From an uncultured Bacillota bacterium (GTDB lineage: Bacteria > Bacillota > Clostridia > Peptostreptococcales > Anaerovoracaceae), in assembly GCA_946408315.1 (NCBI GenBank), contig CAMJRV010000005.1:1-21967 (forward strand): a stretch of 21,967 bases of DNA, written 5' to 3'. Of this stretch, positions 1 to 8,813 are shown one piece after another. Every line of letters begins with the position of its first letter. The stretch's first letter is position 1. Below the pieces are notes generated by a model. It was not told the DNA's origin and ran no database searches. It was given only the letters and a program-made list of their open reading frames with translations. Position numbers and translations under genes: made by a program.

Positions 1-993
1 AAGGCGGTTTCTCTGAACCTGGAGAAGACCGGAAAGGCAGACGATTTTGTTTTCAGCAGTTCGGCTACAGAAACTCTGGTCAATGAAGTCCTGAACATTG
101 CGGATTACGACTGCAACGTGATCCTTCAGGGGGAGACGGGAGTCGGTAAGGAAAAGATCCTGGAGCTGATCCATAAGAACAGCGCCAGAAAGAATAAGCC
201 CTGTGTCAAAATCAACTGTGCGACGATCCAGGAAAGTCTGGCGGAGAGCGAGTTTTTCGGCTATGAGGCAGGCTCCTTTACCGGAGCGCAGGCGACGGGG
301 AAAAAGGGGTATTTCGAGATTGCCAACGGAGGAATCCTCTTTCTTGACGAGGTGGGGGCTCTGTCTGTGAATCTCCAGTCAAAGCTGCTTCGGGTGCTTC
401 AGGAAAACCAGTTCTACCGGGTCGGCGGTACTGCGCCTATTCATATCAACGTGAGGGTCATCTGCGCCAACAATGTGCCGCTGCGCCAGCTTGTGGAGCA
501 GGGGAAATTCCGCGAGGATCTTTATTACCGCCTGAATATCTGCACGATAACCGTGCCGCCGCTGCGGGAGCGCAAAGACGATATCGTCGTGCTGGCCGCA
601 ACCTTTCTGGAAAATTACTGCAAGCGATACGGCGCGGACAAGGAATTTGATTCATCTGCCCTGGCCCGGCTGTCGGAATACGATTGGCCCGGCAATGTCA
701 GAGAATTGGAAAACCTGATTCATCGGACGGTGATCGGCGTAAAGGGCCATATCATCACCGGAGATGATGTGGAAGGAATTCTGAATGAGAACATCTACGA
801 AGATCTGGTGGTCAACCTGAAGCGCAGTATGCGATCTTCGACTCCGCTTGATTTTAATAAAATTATCGAGCAGCAGGAAATCCAGCTGCTCGAATATGCT
901 CTGAAAAAGTTCGGGAGCACGAGAAAGGCGGCGGAGTTCCTCAATATGACCCAGCCCCAGCTCATGCGGAAAAAACAGAAATATAATCTTTAG
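1..993 (+). CDS. Sigma-54-dependent transcriptional activator (AAA+ and Fis-type HTH), 5' end outside window
   Basis: The frame is open from base 1, so the N-terminal sensory part lies to the left; 330 residues are visible. They contain a bacterial enhancer-binding-protein AAA+ domain: Walker A GETGVGKE, the sigma-54 contact loop as GSFTGA (the family norm is GAFTGA), Walker B GGILFLDEVG, and the arginine-finger region FREDLYYRLN. The C-terminus carries a Fis-like helix-turn-helix (STRKAAEFLNMTQPQLMRKK) just before the TAG stop. Such proteins hydrolyse ATP to open sigma-54 RNA polymerase complexes at -24/-12 promoters. The stop overlaps by 4 bp the stop of the minus-strand EAL gene, leaving no room for a separate terminator. 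The target and effector cannot be told without the N-terminus. The family call is secure. Confidence 0.93.
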   Translation, partial: KAVSLNLEKTGKADDFVFSSSATETLVNEVLNIADYDCNVILQGETGVGKEKILELIHKNSARKNKPCVKINCATIQESLAESEFFGYEAGSFTGAQATGKKGYFEIANGGILFLDEVGALSVNLQSKLLRVLQENQFYRVGGTAPIHINVRVICANNVPLRQLVEQGKFREDLYYRLNICTITVPPLRERKDDIVVLAATFLENYCKRYGADKEFDSSALARLSEYDWPGNVRELENLIHRTVIGVKGHIITGDDVEGILNENIYEDLVVNLKRSMRSSTPLDFNKIIEQQEIQLLEYALKKFGSTRKAAEFLNMTQPQLMRKKQKYNL

Positions 994-3968
994 GAAGGAT
1001 ATCCCGTCAGCTTTTCAAAGGCTTCCACCGGCATGGGCCGGGCGTAGAAGTAACCCTGGGCCATGTGGCAGCCGGACGTGAGCAGGAAATCGACCTGCTC
1101 CTGGCTTTCCACGCCTTCCGACAGGATTTTCAGATTCAGGTCCTTTGCGATCCGGATAATTCCGTCTACGATGATCTTATCCTTTTCGGCCATGGCTCCT
1201 TTTCGGAAGAACTCCTTGTCCAGCTTGAGCACGTCGACGGTGAGGTCTTTTAAAAGATTCAGCGAAGAGTAGCCGGCGCCGAAATCATCGATGAGAATGG
1301 AAAAGCCCAGCTCCTTTAATTTTGAGATCATGGCGACCGCCTCCTCGGCGTCGTTGAACAGGATGCTTTCCGTCAGCTCGAGTTCGAGAAGTTCAGGAGG
1401 GATCCGATACCGGTCGATCAGGTCCTTCAGTTGGGTACTGAACTGCGGATACGCCAGATGGGCCTTTGAAACGTTTACTGAAACCGGCATGACGGTTTCT
1501 CCCGAATCGATCCATCTGCGGATCAGCTGGCAGACCTTTTCGTAGATGTAAAAATCCAGCTCCAGAATAAAGCCGTTGCTTTCAAACAGGGAGATGAAGT
1601 GATCCGGCATGATGAACCCTTCCGTCGGGTGCTGCCAGCGAGCCAGGGCTTCCGAGCCGACGATTTTCCCGGTGGCGATATCGATTTTCGGTTGAAGATA
1701 GAACAGAAAATCGCCGTTCTCAAGAGAAGACGCCATGGTGCTCTCCAATTTCTTCTTGTGGAGAAACTCACGGTGGATTCTTTCATCGTAAAACACGAGG
1801 GAAGGCTGATGGATATCACCGATGGTCTTGTGGGCAATGTCGGCCTTTCCTACGAGGGAGGGGATGTCCGCCTCGCCCCGGGGCACCTTGTAGGCGGCGC
1901 CGGTGAACTGTACCTTGAAACGGCTGTTGAGCCGGGATAGCCGTTTGCTGCACAGCCGCTGGAACGTCAGGCCCCTTTCGGCAACTGCGCTGTCACTTTC
2001 ATATTCTACCAGGCAGACGAAATTATCGGCGGAAATCCTTGCGGCGCACTCGGTCTCTTTCATGGCAAGATTCAGCTCCCTGGCCACTTCGGCAAGGATG
2101 ATGTCGCCGGAGCCGTAACCGAAGGTATCGTTGATATAGGAAAACTTGTAGATGTCCAGATAGATGATGGCATATTCCCTATTCCTGGGATTTTTCAGCA
2201 GCGCGTAGGCGTCCTGCTTGAACTTGTTATAATTCCAGGTTCCGGTGACGCTGTCCAGATAGGCGACCTTTTCGATCTCCGCGTTATGGCTGTTCTTTGT
2301 CCGGATAATGACCATCATGGTAACGGTTGTGATCAGAAACAGGAAGAGGAGCAGCGAAATCAGAAACTGGGGGTTGTCTAAAAAAAGATACTCCAGCGTG
2401 ATTTCCGGTTTTTTGTTGATCGTATGTGTGAAAATAATGTTGCTCAATTGGGAATCCGGGATGCTCTGAATCGATTTGTTGAGAATGGATAACAGCATGG
2501 GATCGGCAGAGTCGGATATGCCGATACAGAGCTGATCGGAAAGATTCACCGCCTCGGCGATGGATAGATTATTCAGCCTGGGACTTTCCAGGAGGTGTTC
2601 TGCAACGTAGCTGTTGGCATAGGTGATATCGGCGTCTCGATTGTTGACGGCCTCAAAACATGCCAGGGGGGAGTCGTAATAGATGACCTTTGCGGTGGGG
2701 GCCGATTTTTTCACGTATTCGGTCGCCGCCAGATAGTCTTTGGCCAGAGCGGCCGTAACGGTCTCAAGATCCTGCACGTTTTTATTTTTTACGAGCACGA
2801 TGGAGGCGGAAAGATAGGGACCGGTCAGCGTAAGATTATGCTGGTCCGCCCAGTGGGTATCGTTGTCGATCCCGGTCAGAATGTCGGCCCTGCTGTCCGT
2901 GATCATTTTCAGAGAGGTCGAGTAGGAATCGGTTTTGACAAAGGAGAAACGCAGGCCGGTGATATCGCTGATCAGCTTGAAGATGTCGGCGTTGATCCCT
3001 GAGAATTGTCCGGTTTCTTCATCATAGTATTCAATCGGCGCCCACAGTGGATCATAAACCGCCTTCAAGGGCTTTGCATTTCTGATAAATTCTTTTTCCT
3101 TTTCGGTGAAGATCGGGATGGAAGTCGATTCCCAGTCATAATATCTTTTCCCAAGTTCGTAGTCATAATATGGGTTATTCTCTTTGATTCCGGCCAGCGC
3201 CGCGTTGAGAGGTCCCATGATATCCTGGCGGCCTTTCGCTGTAATAAAATAGTAGGGAACCGGACTGAACCGGGCGATGACACGTTCCGTCGGTCTTTTT
3301 TCCAGACTGTTCGTGAGGATCCCGTCGACTTTTCCGTCATGGAGGGCCTTGAGCAGAACTGCCTGATTCTCGAGGACGACGGTTTTAACCTGAAAGCCGT
3401 TTTTCTGTGAATAGGCATCCAATCCGCTGTTCGGAAGGTCTTGCGGGAGCACGCCCACCGTCATACCGTCGATGGCGGAAAAATCGTTGATGGCCGTTTT
3501 CATATTCTCCACGGCGACGCAGAGAACCGAATAGTACAGGCCGACTTCACGATCGGAGTAATCAAACCTCTTGCGAAGCTCCGGAGTGGCAGGTACGGGA
3601 GCAAGCAGATCTACCTCGCCCGATGCCAGCATTTCCAGCCCGTGTTCAAGAGTGACGGGGACATATTCATATCTCCAGCCGGTATAATTTGAGATTTCCT
3701 TCAGATATTCAAAACCGTAGCCGCCGATCGGTCCGTATCTGTCGTAATCATAAAAATTTGACAGATCGATCTGCGCGACGCGCAGCCTGAGGCCATAGCT
3801 CTCTTTCGTGGTGAGCGTAGAAGAATTGTAGCTTCCGATGGGAGAAACGGTATCGGAGGAAGCCTGGGCAGAAACAGCATACGCCGTTTCCATGGAAAAG
3901 GCGAAAAAAGCGCCTAGCTGTAAAATGAGCAAAAAAATAGAAATGGTGCGAACTGTACTGTGTTTCAT
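990..3968 (-). CDS. Membrane c-di-GMP phosphodiesterase: tandem SBP_bac_3 sensor, degenerate GGDEF, EAL
   Basis: 992 residues. An N-terminal signal or anchor (about 1-32, hydrophobic core IFLLILQLGAFFAF) is followed by two solute-binding-protein family 3 domains (about 60-280 and 295-520), a single transmembrane helix (about 536-556), a GGDEF domain (about 565-730) and an EAL domain (about 742-988). The GGDEF signature is degraded to ISADNF (645-650), so cyclase activity is unlikely; it may be a regulatory GTP-binding domain. The EAL domain keeps its catalytic set: SEAL (772-775), the Asn of VNVS, the Glu of ELELTES, DDFGAG (894-899), the Lys of LKLD, the Glu of SEGVES and the Gln of AQGY. 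The inferred role is sensing an amino acid or similar ligand outside the membrane and hydrolysing c-di-GMP inside. GGGGAGA sits about 10 nt before the ATG, with a good sigma-70 promoter upstream. Confidence 0.92.
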   Translation of the reverse strand: MKHSTVRTISIFLLILQLGAFFAFSMETAYAVSAQASSDTVSPIGSYNSSTLTTKESYGLRLRVAQIDLSNFYDYDRYGPIGGYGFEYLKEISNYTGWRYEYVPVTLEHGLEMLASGEVDLLAPVPATPELRKRFDYSDREVGLYYSVLCVAVENMKTAINDFSAIDGMTVGVLPQDLPNSGLDAYSQKNGFQVKTVVLENQAVLLKALHDGKVDGILTNSLEKRPTERVIARFSPVPYYFITAKGRQDIMGPLNAALAGIKENNPYYDYELGKRYYDWESTSIPIFTEKEKEFIRNAKPLKAVYDPLWAPIEYYDEETGQFSGINADIFKLISDITGLRFSFVKTDSYSTSLKMITDSRADILTGIDNDTHWADQHNLTLTGPYLSASIVLVKNKNVQDLETVTAALAKDYLAATEYVKKSAPTAKVIYYDSPLACFEAVNNRDADITYANSYVAEHLLESPRLNNLSIAEAVNLSDQLCIGISDSADPMLLSILNKSIQSIPDSQLSNIIFTHTINKKPEITLEYLFLDNPQFLISLLLFLFLITTVTMMVIIRTKNSHNAEIEKVAYLDSVTGTWNYNKFKQDAYALLKNPRNREYAIIYLDIYKFSYINDTFGYGSGDIILAEVARELNLAMKETECAARISADNFVCLVEYESDSAVAERGLTFQRLCSKRLSRLNSRFKVQFTGAAYKVPRGEADIPSLVGKADIAHKTIGDIHQPSLVFYDERIHREFLHKKKLESTMASSLENGDFLFYLQPKIDIATGKIVGSEALARWQHPTEGFIMPDHFISLFESNGFILELDFYIYEKVCQLIRRWIDSGETVMPVSVNVSKAHLAYPQFSTQLKDLIDRYRIPPELLELELTESILFNDAEEAVAMISKLKELGFSILIDDFGAGYSSLNLLKDLTVDVLKLDKEFFRKGAMAEKDKIIVDGIIRIAKDLNLKILSEGVESQEQVDFLLTSGCHMAQGYFYARPMPVEAFEKLTGYPS

Positions 3969-4006
3969 ACTAAATCTTTCTCCCCAAAATCATTCCACTT
4001 ATTCAT

Positions 4007-4035
4007 ATTATATAACAGGGAAAAGAAAGATACAA
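4007..4035 (-). promoter_or_regulatory. Sigma-70-type promoter of the EAL gene
   Basis: Read on the minus strand, TTGTAT (4035-4030), a 17-nt spacer and a perfect TATAAT (4012-4007) lie about 39 nt before the ATG at 3968. Spacing and -10 match the vegetative consensus; the -35 matches in 4 of 6 positions. Confidence 0.7.
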
Positions 4036-4081
4036 TCCGAATCATTTCTATTTTTGATCTTTCGTTCAATATAATTACACG

Positions 4082-4107
4082 AAAAAAAGAATCGTGCTTC
4101 CGAATTC
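4082..4107 (-). terminator. Probable rho-independent terminator after the decarboxylase gene
   Basis: On the minus strand an imperfect stem (GAATTCG, loop GAAGCA, CGATTC, with one bulged T) is followed directly by seven T residues. It begins about 40 nt past the decarboxylase stop. The stem is short, so efficiency is uncertain. Confidence 0.5.
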
Positions 4108-4147
4108 GATTTTAAGTCGCCGCACTTCTTTGAACGCAGGAGTCAGG

Positions 4148-5602
4148 CTACTTTCCCACGATGATTTCTCCGAATTCGTTGACGCCGATGACCTTCTCTC
4201 CCATATCGCGCATCGCCTGAACGTACGCGATGGCGTCGGCTTCAATCCGTTCCCCCGGACAGAGCAAAGGAATCCCGGGCGGGTAGGGGATGATGGAGCT
4301 GCCGCAGATCAGACCCTCGCTTTCCGTCAGCCGGACCCTTTTCTTTGCGGTGGGGATCTCAAACATGACGGCCTGTTTCGGTGGGACGAGAGCAGAGCTC
4401 CCGCTCTTTGCGCCGATGTTTTCGGGACCGGCGCCCGCGTTCGGACCCGTGTCTGCGTCGGATTTCCTCGCCTTTCTGCTGATCTCTTCCAGAGCGTCGG
4501 CAAGCCGGTCGTAATCGGATTTCGTGTTTCCGATGCCGGACATGGCCATGATCCAGTCGCCGGTGAAGAGTTCGATATAGATATTGTAATCTCTCAGAAG
4601 AATCTGATCCAGCTGTGCTCCCGTGACGCCCAGCTCTCCCATGCTCAGATTGATCTTTGTCCAATCCAGGCCTTTGATCTTTCCCATGCTCCGTATGCCG
4701 GGAATCCCGTCGATCCTGCCGTAGAATTCCCTCAGGTTTTCCGTCCATTCCGACATAAGCTCATGACAGTGATTTTCCAGGATGTCCGCAGCGATGTCCA
4801 GAGAGGCCATCAGGATATAAGAAGGACTTGTGCTCTGGATGCTCTGCAGCTTGTCTTCCAGAATATATTGATCGACAAGGTCTGTATTATAATGAAGGAC
4901 GGCGCTCTGGGTGAGGGACGCCAGTGTCTTATGGGTGCTGTTGATGACCAGGTCGGCTCCCGATTGAATCGCCGAAGGCGGCAGAGCTTCGGAAAAATGC
5001 AGATGGGCTCCGTGGGCTTCATCTACGATGAGGGGCTTGCCGTACCGGTGGGCGATTTCCGCAATCGCCTGAGTGTCGCTGCAAATGCCGTAATAGTTCG
5101 GACTGGTGATCATCACCGCTTCCGCTTCGGGGTTTTCCATAATAAGACGCTCGATCTCCTCCGGAGAAACGGCGCCGGATATGCCGAATTCGGCAATCGT
5201 TTCCGGGTAGACGTAGACGGGCCTGATTCCTCCCAGCGTCAGGGCGTTGAATACGGATTTGTGGCAGTTTCTTGCCATGATGAGCTGCTTCCCCCTGTTT
5301 ACCGAAGCGAGAATGGCAGCGATATTCCCTCCGCTGGAACCGTTGATCAGAAGATAGGACTTCTTGCAGTCATACAGCCGCGCATAACGATCCTGAACGC
5401 CTTTTATCACGCCTTCGGTCTGAAACAGATTGTCCGCCCCGGCGATTTCCGTAATGTCAAAATCCATGAACCGGTCCAGAAACTTATGGTAGCCAAGTCT
5501 TCGGTACAGTTGGGACCCCTTGTGGCCCGGCATATGGAAGGAAACCGTATCCTTTTCCACATAATCGGCGAGGAAATCATGGACAGATGTTGAAATTGAC
5601 AT
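4148..5602 (-). CDS. Orn/Lys/Arg decarboxylase family PLP enzyme
   Basis: A fold-type I PLP-dependent decarboxylase, 484 residues from the start chosen here. That ATG at 5602 has GGGAGAGGAG five nt upstream; an in-frame ATG 22 codons earlier has no comparable site and would add an unconserved tail. Visible signatures are HMPGHKG (23-29), the glycine loop NGSSGGN, RNCHKSVFNAL, the cofactor-binding DEAHGAH (194-200) and the PLP lysine in STHKTL (K225). Length and lack of an N-terminal response-regulator wing fit the short Firmicutes group (SpeA/YaaO/Cad types) rather than the 700-residue enteric enzymes. It would convert a basic amino acid to a diamine or agmatine in the cytoplasm, for polyamine synthesis or acid resistance. 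The substrate (Arg, Lys or Orn) cannot be read from the sequence. It is transcribed alone, divergently from the fab operon. Confidence 0.9.
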   Translation of the reverse strand: MSISTSVHDFLADYVEKDTVSFHMPGHKGSQLYRRLGYHKFLDRFMDFDITEIAGADNLFQTEGVIKGVQDRYARLYDCKKSYLLINGSSGGNIAAILASVNRGKQLIMARNCHKSVFNALTLGGIRPVYVYPETIAEFGISGAVSPEEIERLIMENPEAEAVMITSPNYYGICSDTQAIAEIAHRYGKPLIVDEAHGAHLHFSEALPPSAIQSGADLVINSTHKTLASLTQSAVLHYNTDLVDQYILEDKLQSIQSTSPSYILMASLDIAADILENHCHELMSEWTENLREFYGRIDGIPGIRSMGKIKGLDWTKINLSMGELGVTGAQLDQILLRDYNIYIELFTGDWIMAMSGIGNTKSDYDRLADALEEISRKARKSDADTGPNAGAGPENIGAKSGSSALVPPKQAVMFEIPTAKKRVRLTESEGLICGSSIIPYPPGIPLLCPGERIEADAIAYVQAMRDMGEKVIGVNEFGEIIVGK

Positions 5603-5738
5603 ATTCACTCCTCTCCCAAGGTCTCCGCTTCGGCGGAAGCCCTGCGTGTTGATTCTCGGCACTATCATATCACAGATTCCGCGTCATTGACAGGAAGAAA
5701 GCGGTCGGTTCGCGTCACATCCTGCATTTCAAAAAAAC

Positions 5739-5767
5739 TTGCACCTTTCTTCAAAATAAATTATAAT
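5739..5767 (+). promoter_or_regulatory. Promoter of the fab operon
   Basis: TTGCAC (5739-5744), a 17-nt spacer and a perfect TATAAT (5762-5767). A start site would fall near 5774, about 75 nt before the fabH start and immediately next to the FabT-type palindrome. Confidence 0.75.
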
Positions 5768-5777
5768 GCTATCAAAT

Positions 5778-5794
5778 AGTTTGACTATCAAAAT
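5778..5794 (+). promoter_or_regulatory. FabT-type operator over the fab transcription start
   Basis: AGTTTGACTATCAAAAT contains the perfect inverted repeat TTTGA-CTA-TCAAA (5780-5792). This closely matches the FabT (MarR family) operator known from fab promoters of streptococci and other low-GC Firmicutes. It begins about 11 nt after the -10 box, where a repressor would block initiation. CTATCA occurs three times nearby (5769, 5785, 5806), and a looser second half-site pair (TTTGA near 5798, ATCA near 5808) follows. The only MarR-type protein in the window is the fusion at the end of this operon, which makes it the likely ligand of the site. Confidence 0.7.
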
Positions 5795-5848
5795 AAATTT
5801 GAACGCTATCACATTTGCATTTATATTTTTTAATACAGGAGGTACAAC

Positions 5849-6814
5849 TTGGGAGTCGCAATATTAACGACCGGCAAAGCTTTGCCGGCATTAAAGGTAG
5901 AAAATCAAAAGCTGACGGAACTCGTTGAGACGGACAGTCAGTGGATCATCGAAAGAACGGGGATCGAATCGAGGCATATCGCTACATCGGAAACGGGGCT
6001 TTCTCTCGCTGTCGCAGCCGCAGAGGAGGCGCTGGGAGATATGGACAAGGCGTCGATCGGCCTTGTGCTGGTGGCAACTGTGTCGCCGGATATGCTGGTT
6101 CCGTCTATGGGAGCGCTGGTCAAGCGCACGATGGGTTTGGAAAATGCCGTGGCCTACGATATCAACGCCGCCTGCAGCGGCTTTATCTATGGGCTCTGGA
6201 ACGCGGAGGCCCTGATGAAGACCCACGACATCAAGCGGGCGCTCGTCATCGGCGTGGAACGCCTTTCCCGCATCACCAACTGGGAGGACCGGGGAACCTG
6301 CATCCTGTTCGGCGACGGCGCAGGCTGCGCCGTGCTGGAGCTGTCCGACGACAAGCCCGGAATATTAAGCAGTTTTATAAAGAATTACGACGATGTGTCC
6401 AATTCCCTTACCGTCGATATGCAGTACCTGCAGACCCCTTTTGCGGATGACGGACCGAAAGAGCCGTATATCCATATGAACGGAACCCAGGTGTTCCGCT
6501 TTGCGGTGGGAGCCATCGGAGAAGCGATGGATGCGGTGCTCCGAAATGCAGGGGTCAGAGCCGATGAGGTGAAGTACTACGTGCCTCATCAGGCCAACAT
6601 GAGAATTATCCAATCCGCGGCACAGCGCATGAAGCAGCCTCTGGAAAAGTTCCAGGTGAACATTCAGACGACGGGCAACGTTTCGGCAGCCAGTATCCCT
6701 ATGGCGCTGGCAGATCTGATGAAGAGCGGAAAGATTCAGTCGGGCGACAAGGTCATGCTGGTGGGCTTCGGCGGCGGTCTGACCGCAGGGGCGATACTGT
6801 TTGAAGCGGTGTAA
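5849..6814 (+). CDS. fabH: 3-oxoacyl-ACP synthase III (KAS III)
   Basis: The 321-residue initiating condensing enzyme of type II fatty-acid synthesis, joining acetyl-CoA (or another short acyl-CoA) to malonyl-ACP in the cytoplasm. The catalytic triad is complete: Cys109 in NAACSGFIYG, His247 in VPHQANMRI and Asn277 in TTGNVSAAS. The FGDGAG motif is also present. The start is TTG at 5849, preceded by AGGAGGT with a six-base gap; the protein starts MGVAILTTG as expected for the family. It is the first gene of the fab operon, and fabK follows 16 nt later. No acpP lies between them, unlike the streptococcal operon. Confidence 0.96.
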   Translation: MGVAILTTGKALPALKVENQKLTELVETDSQWIIERTGIESRHIATSETGLSLAVAAAEEALGDMDKASIGLVLVATVSPDMLVPSMGALVKRTMGLENAVAYDINAACSGFIYGLWNAEALMKTHDIKRALVIGVERLSRITNWEDRGTCILFGDGAGCAVLELSDDKPGILSSFIKNYDDVSNSLTVDMQYLQTPFADDGPKEPYIHMNGTQVFRFAVGAIGEAMDAVLRNAGVRADEVKYYVPHQANMRIIQSAAQRMKQPLEKFQVNIQTTGNVSAASIPMALADLMKSGKIQSGDKVMLVGFGGGLTAGAILFEAV

Positions 6815-6830
6815 AGGAGAAGTAAGATAA

Positions 6831-7796
6831 ATGGTAAACATATGTGAATTGCTTGGAATAGAATATCCGATTATTCAGGGAGCGATGGCCTGGATCGCCG
6901 ACGCCTCCCTTGCATCTGCCGTGAGCAACGCGGGAGGTCTTGGCATCATCGCCAGCGGAAATGCAGAGGCCGAATGGGTACGGAGCGAGATCCGCAAGAC
7001 GAAGGAGCTGACCGACAAACCGTTCGGCGTCAACGTCATGCTACTGAATCCCCATGCGGATGCGATCATGGACGTCATCTGCGAGGAAGGCGTTCCTGTG
7101 GTCACCACAGGAGCGGGAAATCCCGGGAAATACATCCCTAAGCTAAAAGAACACGGGATCAAGGTGATCCCGGTGGTCGCGTCGGTCGCCCTCGCTATCC
7201 GAGTGGAGCGAGTCGGCGCAGACGCCGTCATTGCGGAAGGTCAGGAGGGCGGCGGCCATATCGGGGAAGCCACCACCATGGCGCTGGTGCCGCAGGTAGT
7301 GGACGCGGTGAAGATTCCGGTCGTTGCGGCGGGAGGAATTGCGGACGGGCGCGGGATTGCCGCCGCCTATATGCTGGGAGCCAGAGGGGTCCAGGTGGGA
7401 ACCCGCTTCCTGGTTGCAAAGGAATGTACTGTTTCACAGAATTATAAAGATATGGTGCTGAAAGCAAAGGATACGGACACGGTGGCGACGGGCAGAAGCA
7501 CCGGGCATCCGGTGCGGGTTCTGAAAAACAAGCTGGCGCGGGACATCCTCTCATTGGAGAAGAAGAATGTGGACCTGTCCGAAATCGAGAAACTGGGAAC
7601 CGGAGCGCTGAGAGCGGCGGTCAAGGATGGCGATGTGGTCAACGGATCCGTCATGTCGGGACAGATCGCCGGACTTGCGAATAAAGAACAAACGGCGAGA
7701 GAAATGATAGAAGAAATGTTTGAGGAGGCAGCGGCTGTATATGAAAATAGGGTTACTATTTGCAGGGCAAGGGGCACAATACTCAGGAATGGGTAA
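6831..7796 (+). CDS. fabK: FMN-dependent enoyl-ACP reductase II
   Basis: 321 residues, the usual FabK length. It is a TIM-barrel flavoprotein that reduces trans-2-enoyl-ACP with NAD(P)H in the last step of each elongation cycle. Visible motifs are the N-terminal IIQGAMAWIADASLASAVSN, GLGIIASG, GVNVML, the catalytic-histidine region EGQEGGGHIGE (His143) and the phosphate-binding stretch AAGGIADGRG followed by GVQVGTRF. AAGGAGAAG precedes the ATG. The last 56 nt overlap the start of fabD in another frame, so the C-terminal 18 residues share DNA with the FabD glycine-rich start. No fabI or fabL is seen; the only other enoyl-reductase-like gene is the fusion at 11284. Confidence 0.94.
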   Translation: MVNICELLGIEYPIIQGAMAWIADASLASAVSNAGGLGIIASGNAEAEWVRSEIRKTKELTDKPFGVNVMLLNPHADAIMDVICEEGVPVVTTGAGNPGKYIPKLKEHGIKVIPVVASVALAIRVERVGADAVIAEGQEGGGHIGEATTMALVPQVVDAVKIPVVAAGGIADGRGIAAAYMLGARGVQVGTRFLVAKECTVSQNYKDMVLKAKDTDTVATGRSTGHPVRVLKNKLARDILSLEKKNVDLSEIEKLGTGALRAAVKDGDVVNGSVMSGQIAGLANKEQTAREMIEEMFEEAAAVYENRVTICRARGTILRNG

Positions 7797-8811
7797 AAGC
7801 CTGTACGACAATTCGAGAGAAGCGCGGCGGATTTTCGAGCTTGCGGGGCCTGATATCCAGGAATGGTGCTTTGAAGGAACGAAGGAAATTCTGAGGCAGA
7901 CCAACATTACCCAACCTTGTGTCTACACCGTATCCATGGCTGCCTATGAAGCATTTTTAGAGGAGCTGTCCAAGCTCCCCGAGGAGTCGGTCAACGAGCT
8001 GGAGATGGCCGGTATGGCGGGCTTCAGCCTGGGCGAATACGCGGCGCTCACAGCCGGCGGGGTCATCCCGGACTTTGAGACGGGGCTTGCCATCGTGCGG
8101 AAGCGCGGCGTCTTTATGAACGAGGCAGGAAAGGATGAAAACGGAGACAACCGGGGCGGCATGATCGCCGCTTTCGGCGAGAGAGAACGCATTCTGGAAT
8201 GTGTGGAAGCGTCCCGGGAGGACGGCATTCTTGCAGGAGTCAACTTCAACTCCCCGGTTCAGACTGTAGTGGCCGGCGACAGAGACGCTCTGGAGCGCTT
8301 TAAGGGCAAGGCCAAAGAGATGGGCCAGATCAAAGCGGTCCCCCTCAGCGTCGGCACTGCGTTTCACAGCCCGATGATGGAGCCGGCTGTCCCGAAGCTT
8401 CGGGAATTGCTCCTCGCCGCGGATTTGAAGAAGCCGACGGTAACGGTCTATTCCAATGTGACGGGGAAAGACGTCATGGACGGCTTCCAAGACGGAGAAG
8501 GCCGAGGTGAAAACAGCGCGGAAGGTCTCTGGTTTTCCGACATCATGGCAAATCAGGCCCAAAGCCCCGTCTACTGGCAGGAATCCATGGAGAACATGAT
8601 CGCAGACGGGATCAGTACCTTTATTGAGATCGGCCCCGGAAATACGTTGTCGGGACTTGCCAGAAAGATCAATCACGAACTGATTACGATGAACATCGAG
8701 GACCATGAAACCTTGGTGGGGACGATAGATACATTAAAACGCCTGATCGGCGGTGAAACGGTCGGAGATGCGGCCGAAGAAAGCCGTCCGGCGGAAAGAA
8801 AAGAGGTATAG
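7741..8811 (+). CDS. fabD: Malonyl-CoA:ACP transacylase
   Basis: 356 residues from the ATG at 7741, where the canonical start MKIGLLFAGQGAQYSGMG begins; GAGGAGG lies 12 nt upstream inside fabK. An in-frame TTG at 7720 would overlap that binding site and is disfavoured. The nucleophile is Ser96 in GFSLGEY and the catalytic histidine His209 in AFHSPMM. The family norm is about 310 residues. The extra length lies in a loop near 75-90, a Gly/Glu-rich insert near 256-272 (DGFQDGEGRGENSAEG) and a charged C-terminal tail. The enzyme loads malonate onto acyl carrier protein for FabH and FabF. It sits inside the fab operon, with fabG starting 2 nt after its stop. Confidence 0.94.
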   Translation: MKIGLLFAGQGAQYSGMGKSLYDNSREARRIFELAGPDIQEWCFEGTKEILRQTNITQPCVYTVSMAAYEAFLEELSKLPEESVNELEMAGMAGFSLGEYAALTAGGVIPDFETGLAIVRKRGVFMNEAGKDENGDNRGGMIAAFGERERILECVEASREDGILAGVNFNSPVQTVVAGDRDALERFKGKAKEMGQIKAVPLSVGTAFHSPMMEPAVPKLRELLLAADLKKPTVTVYSNVTGKDVMDGFQDGEGRGENSAEGLWFSDIMANQAQSPVYWQESMENMIADGISTFIEIGPGNTLSGLARKINHELITMNIEDHETLVGTIDTLKRLIGGETVGDAAEESRPAERKEV

Positions 8812-8813
8812 CA

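Noticed and set aside
4094..5593. 499-codon plus-strand open frame opposite the decarboxylase
   Set aside because: Antisense shadow: the minus strand encodes a clear PLP decarboxylase with all motifs; the plus frame has no recognisable domain and no ribosome binding site.
5603..5848. Further gene or riboswitch in the decarboxylase-fabH intergenic region
   Set aside because: Apart from the fab promoter, operator and ribosome binding sites I see no frame with a start signal and no known RNA class; a decarboxylase promoter could not be placed convincingly.
7720..7740. TTG at 7720 as the fabD start
   Set aside because: It would overlap the GAGGAGG site and add seven residues before the conserved MKIGLLFAGQGAQ start.
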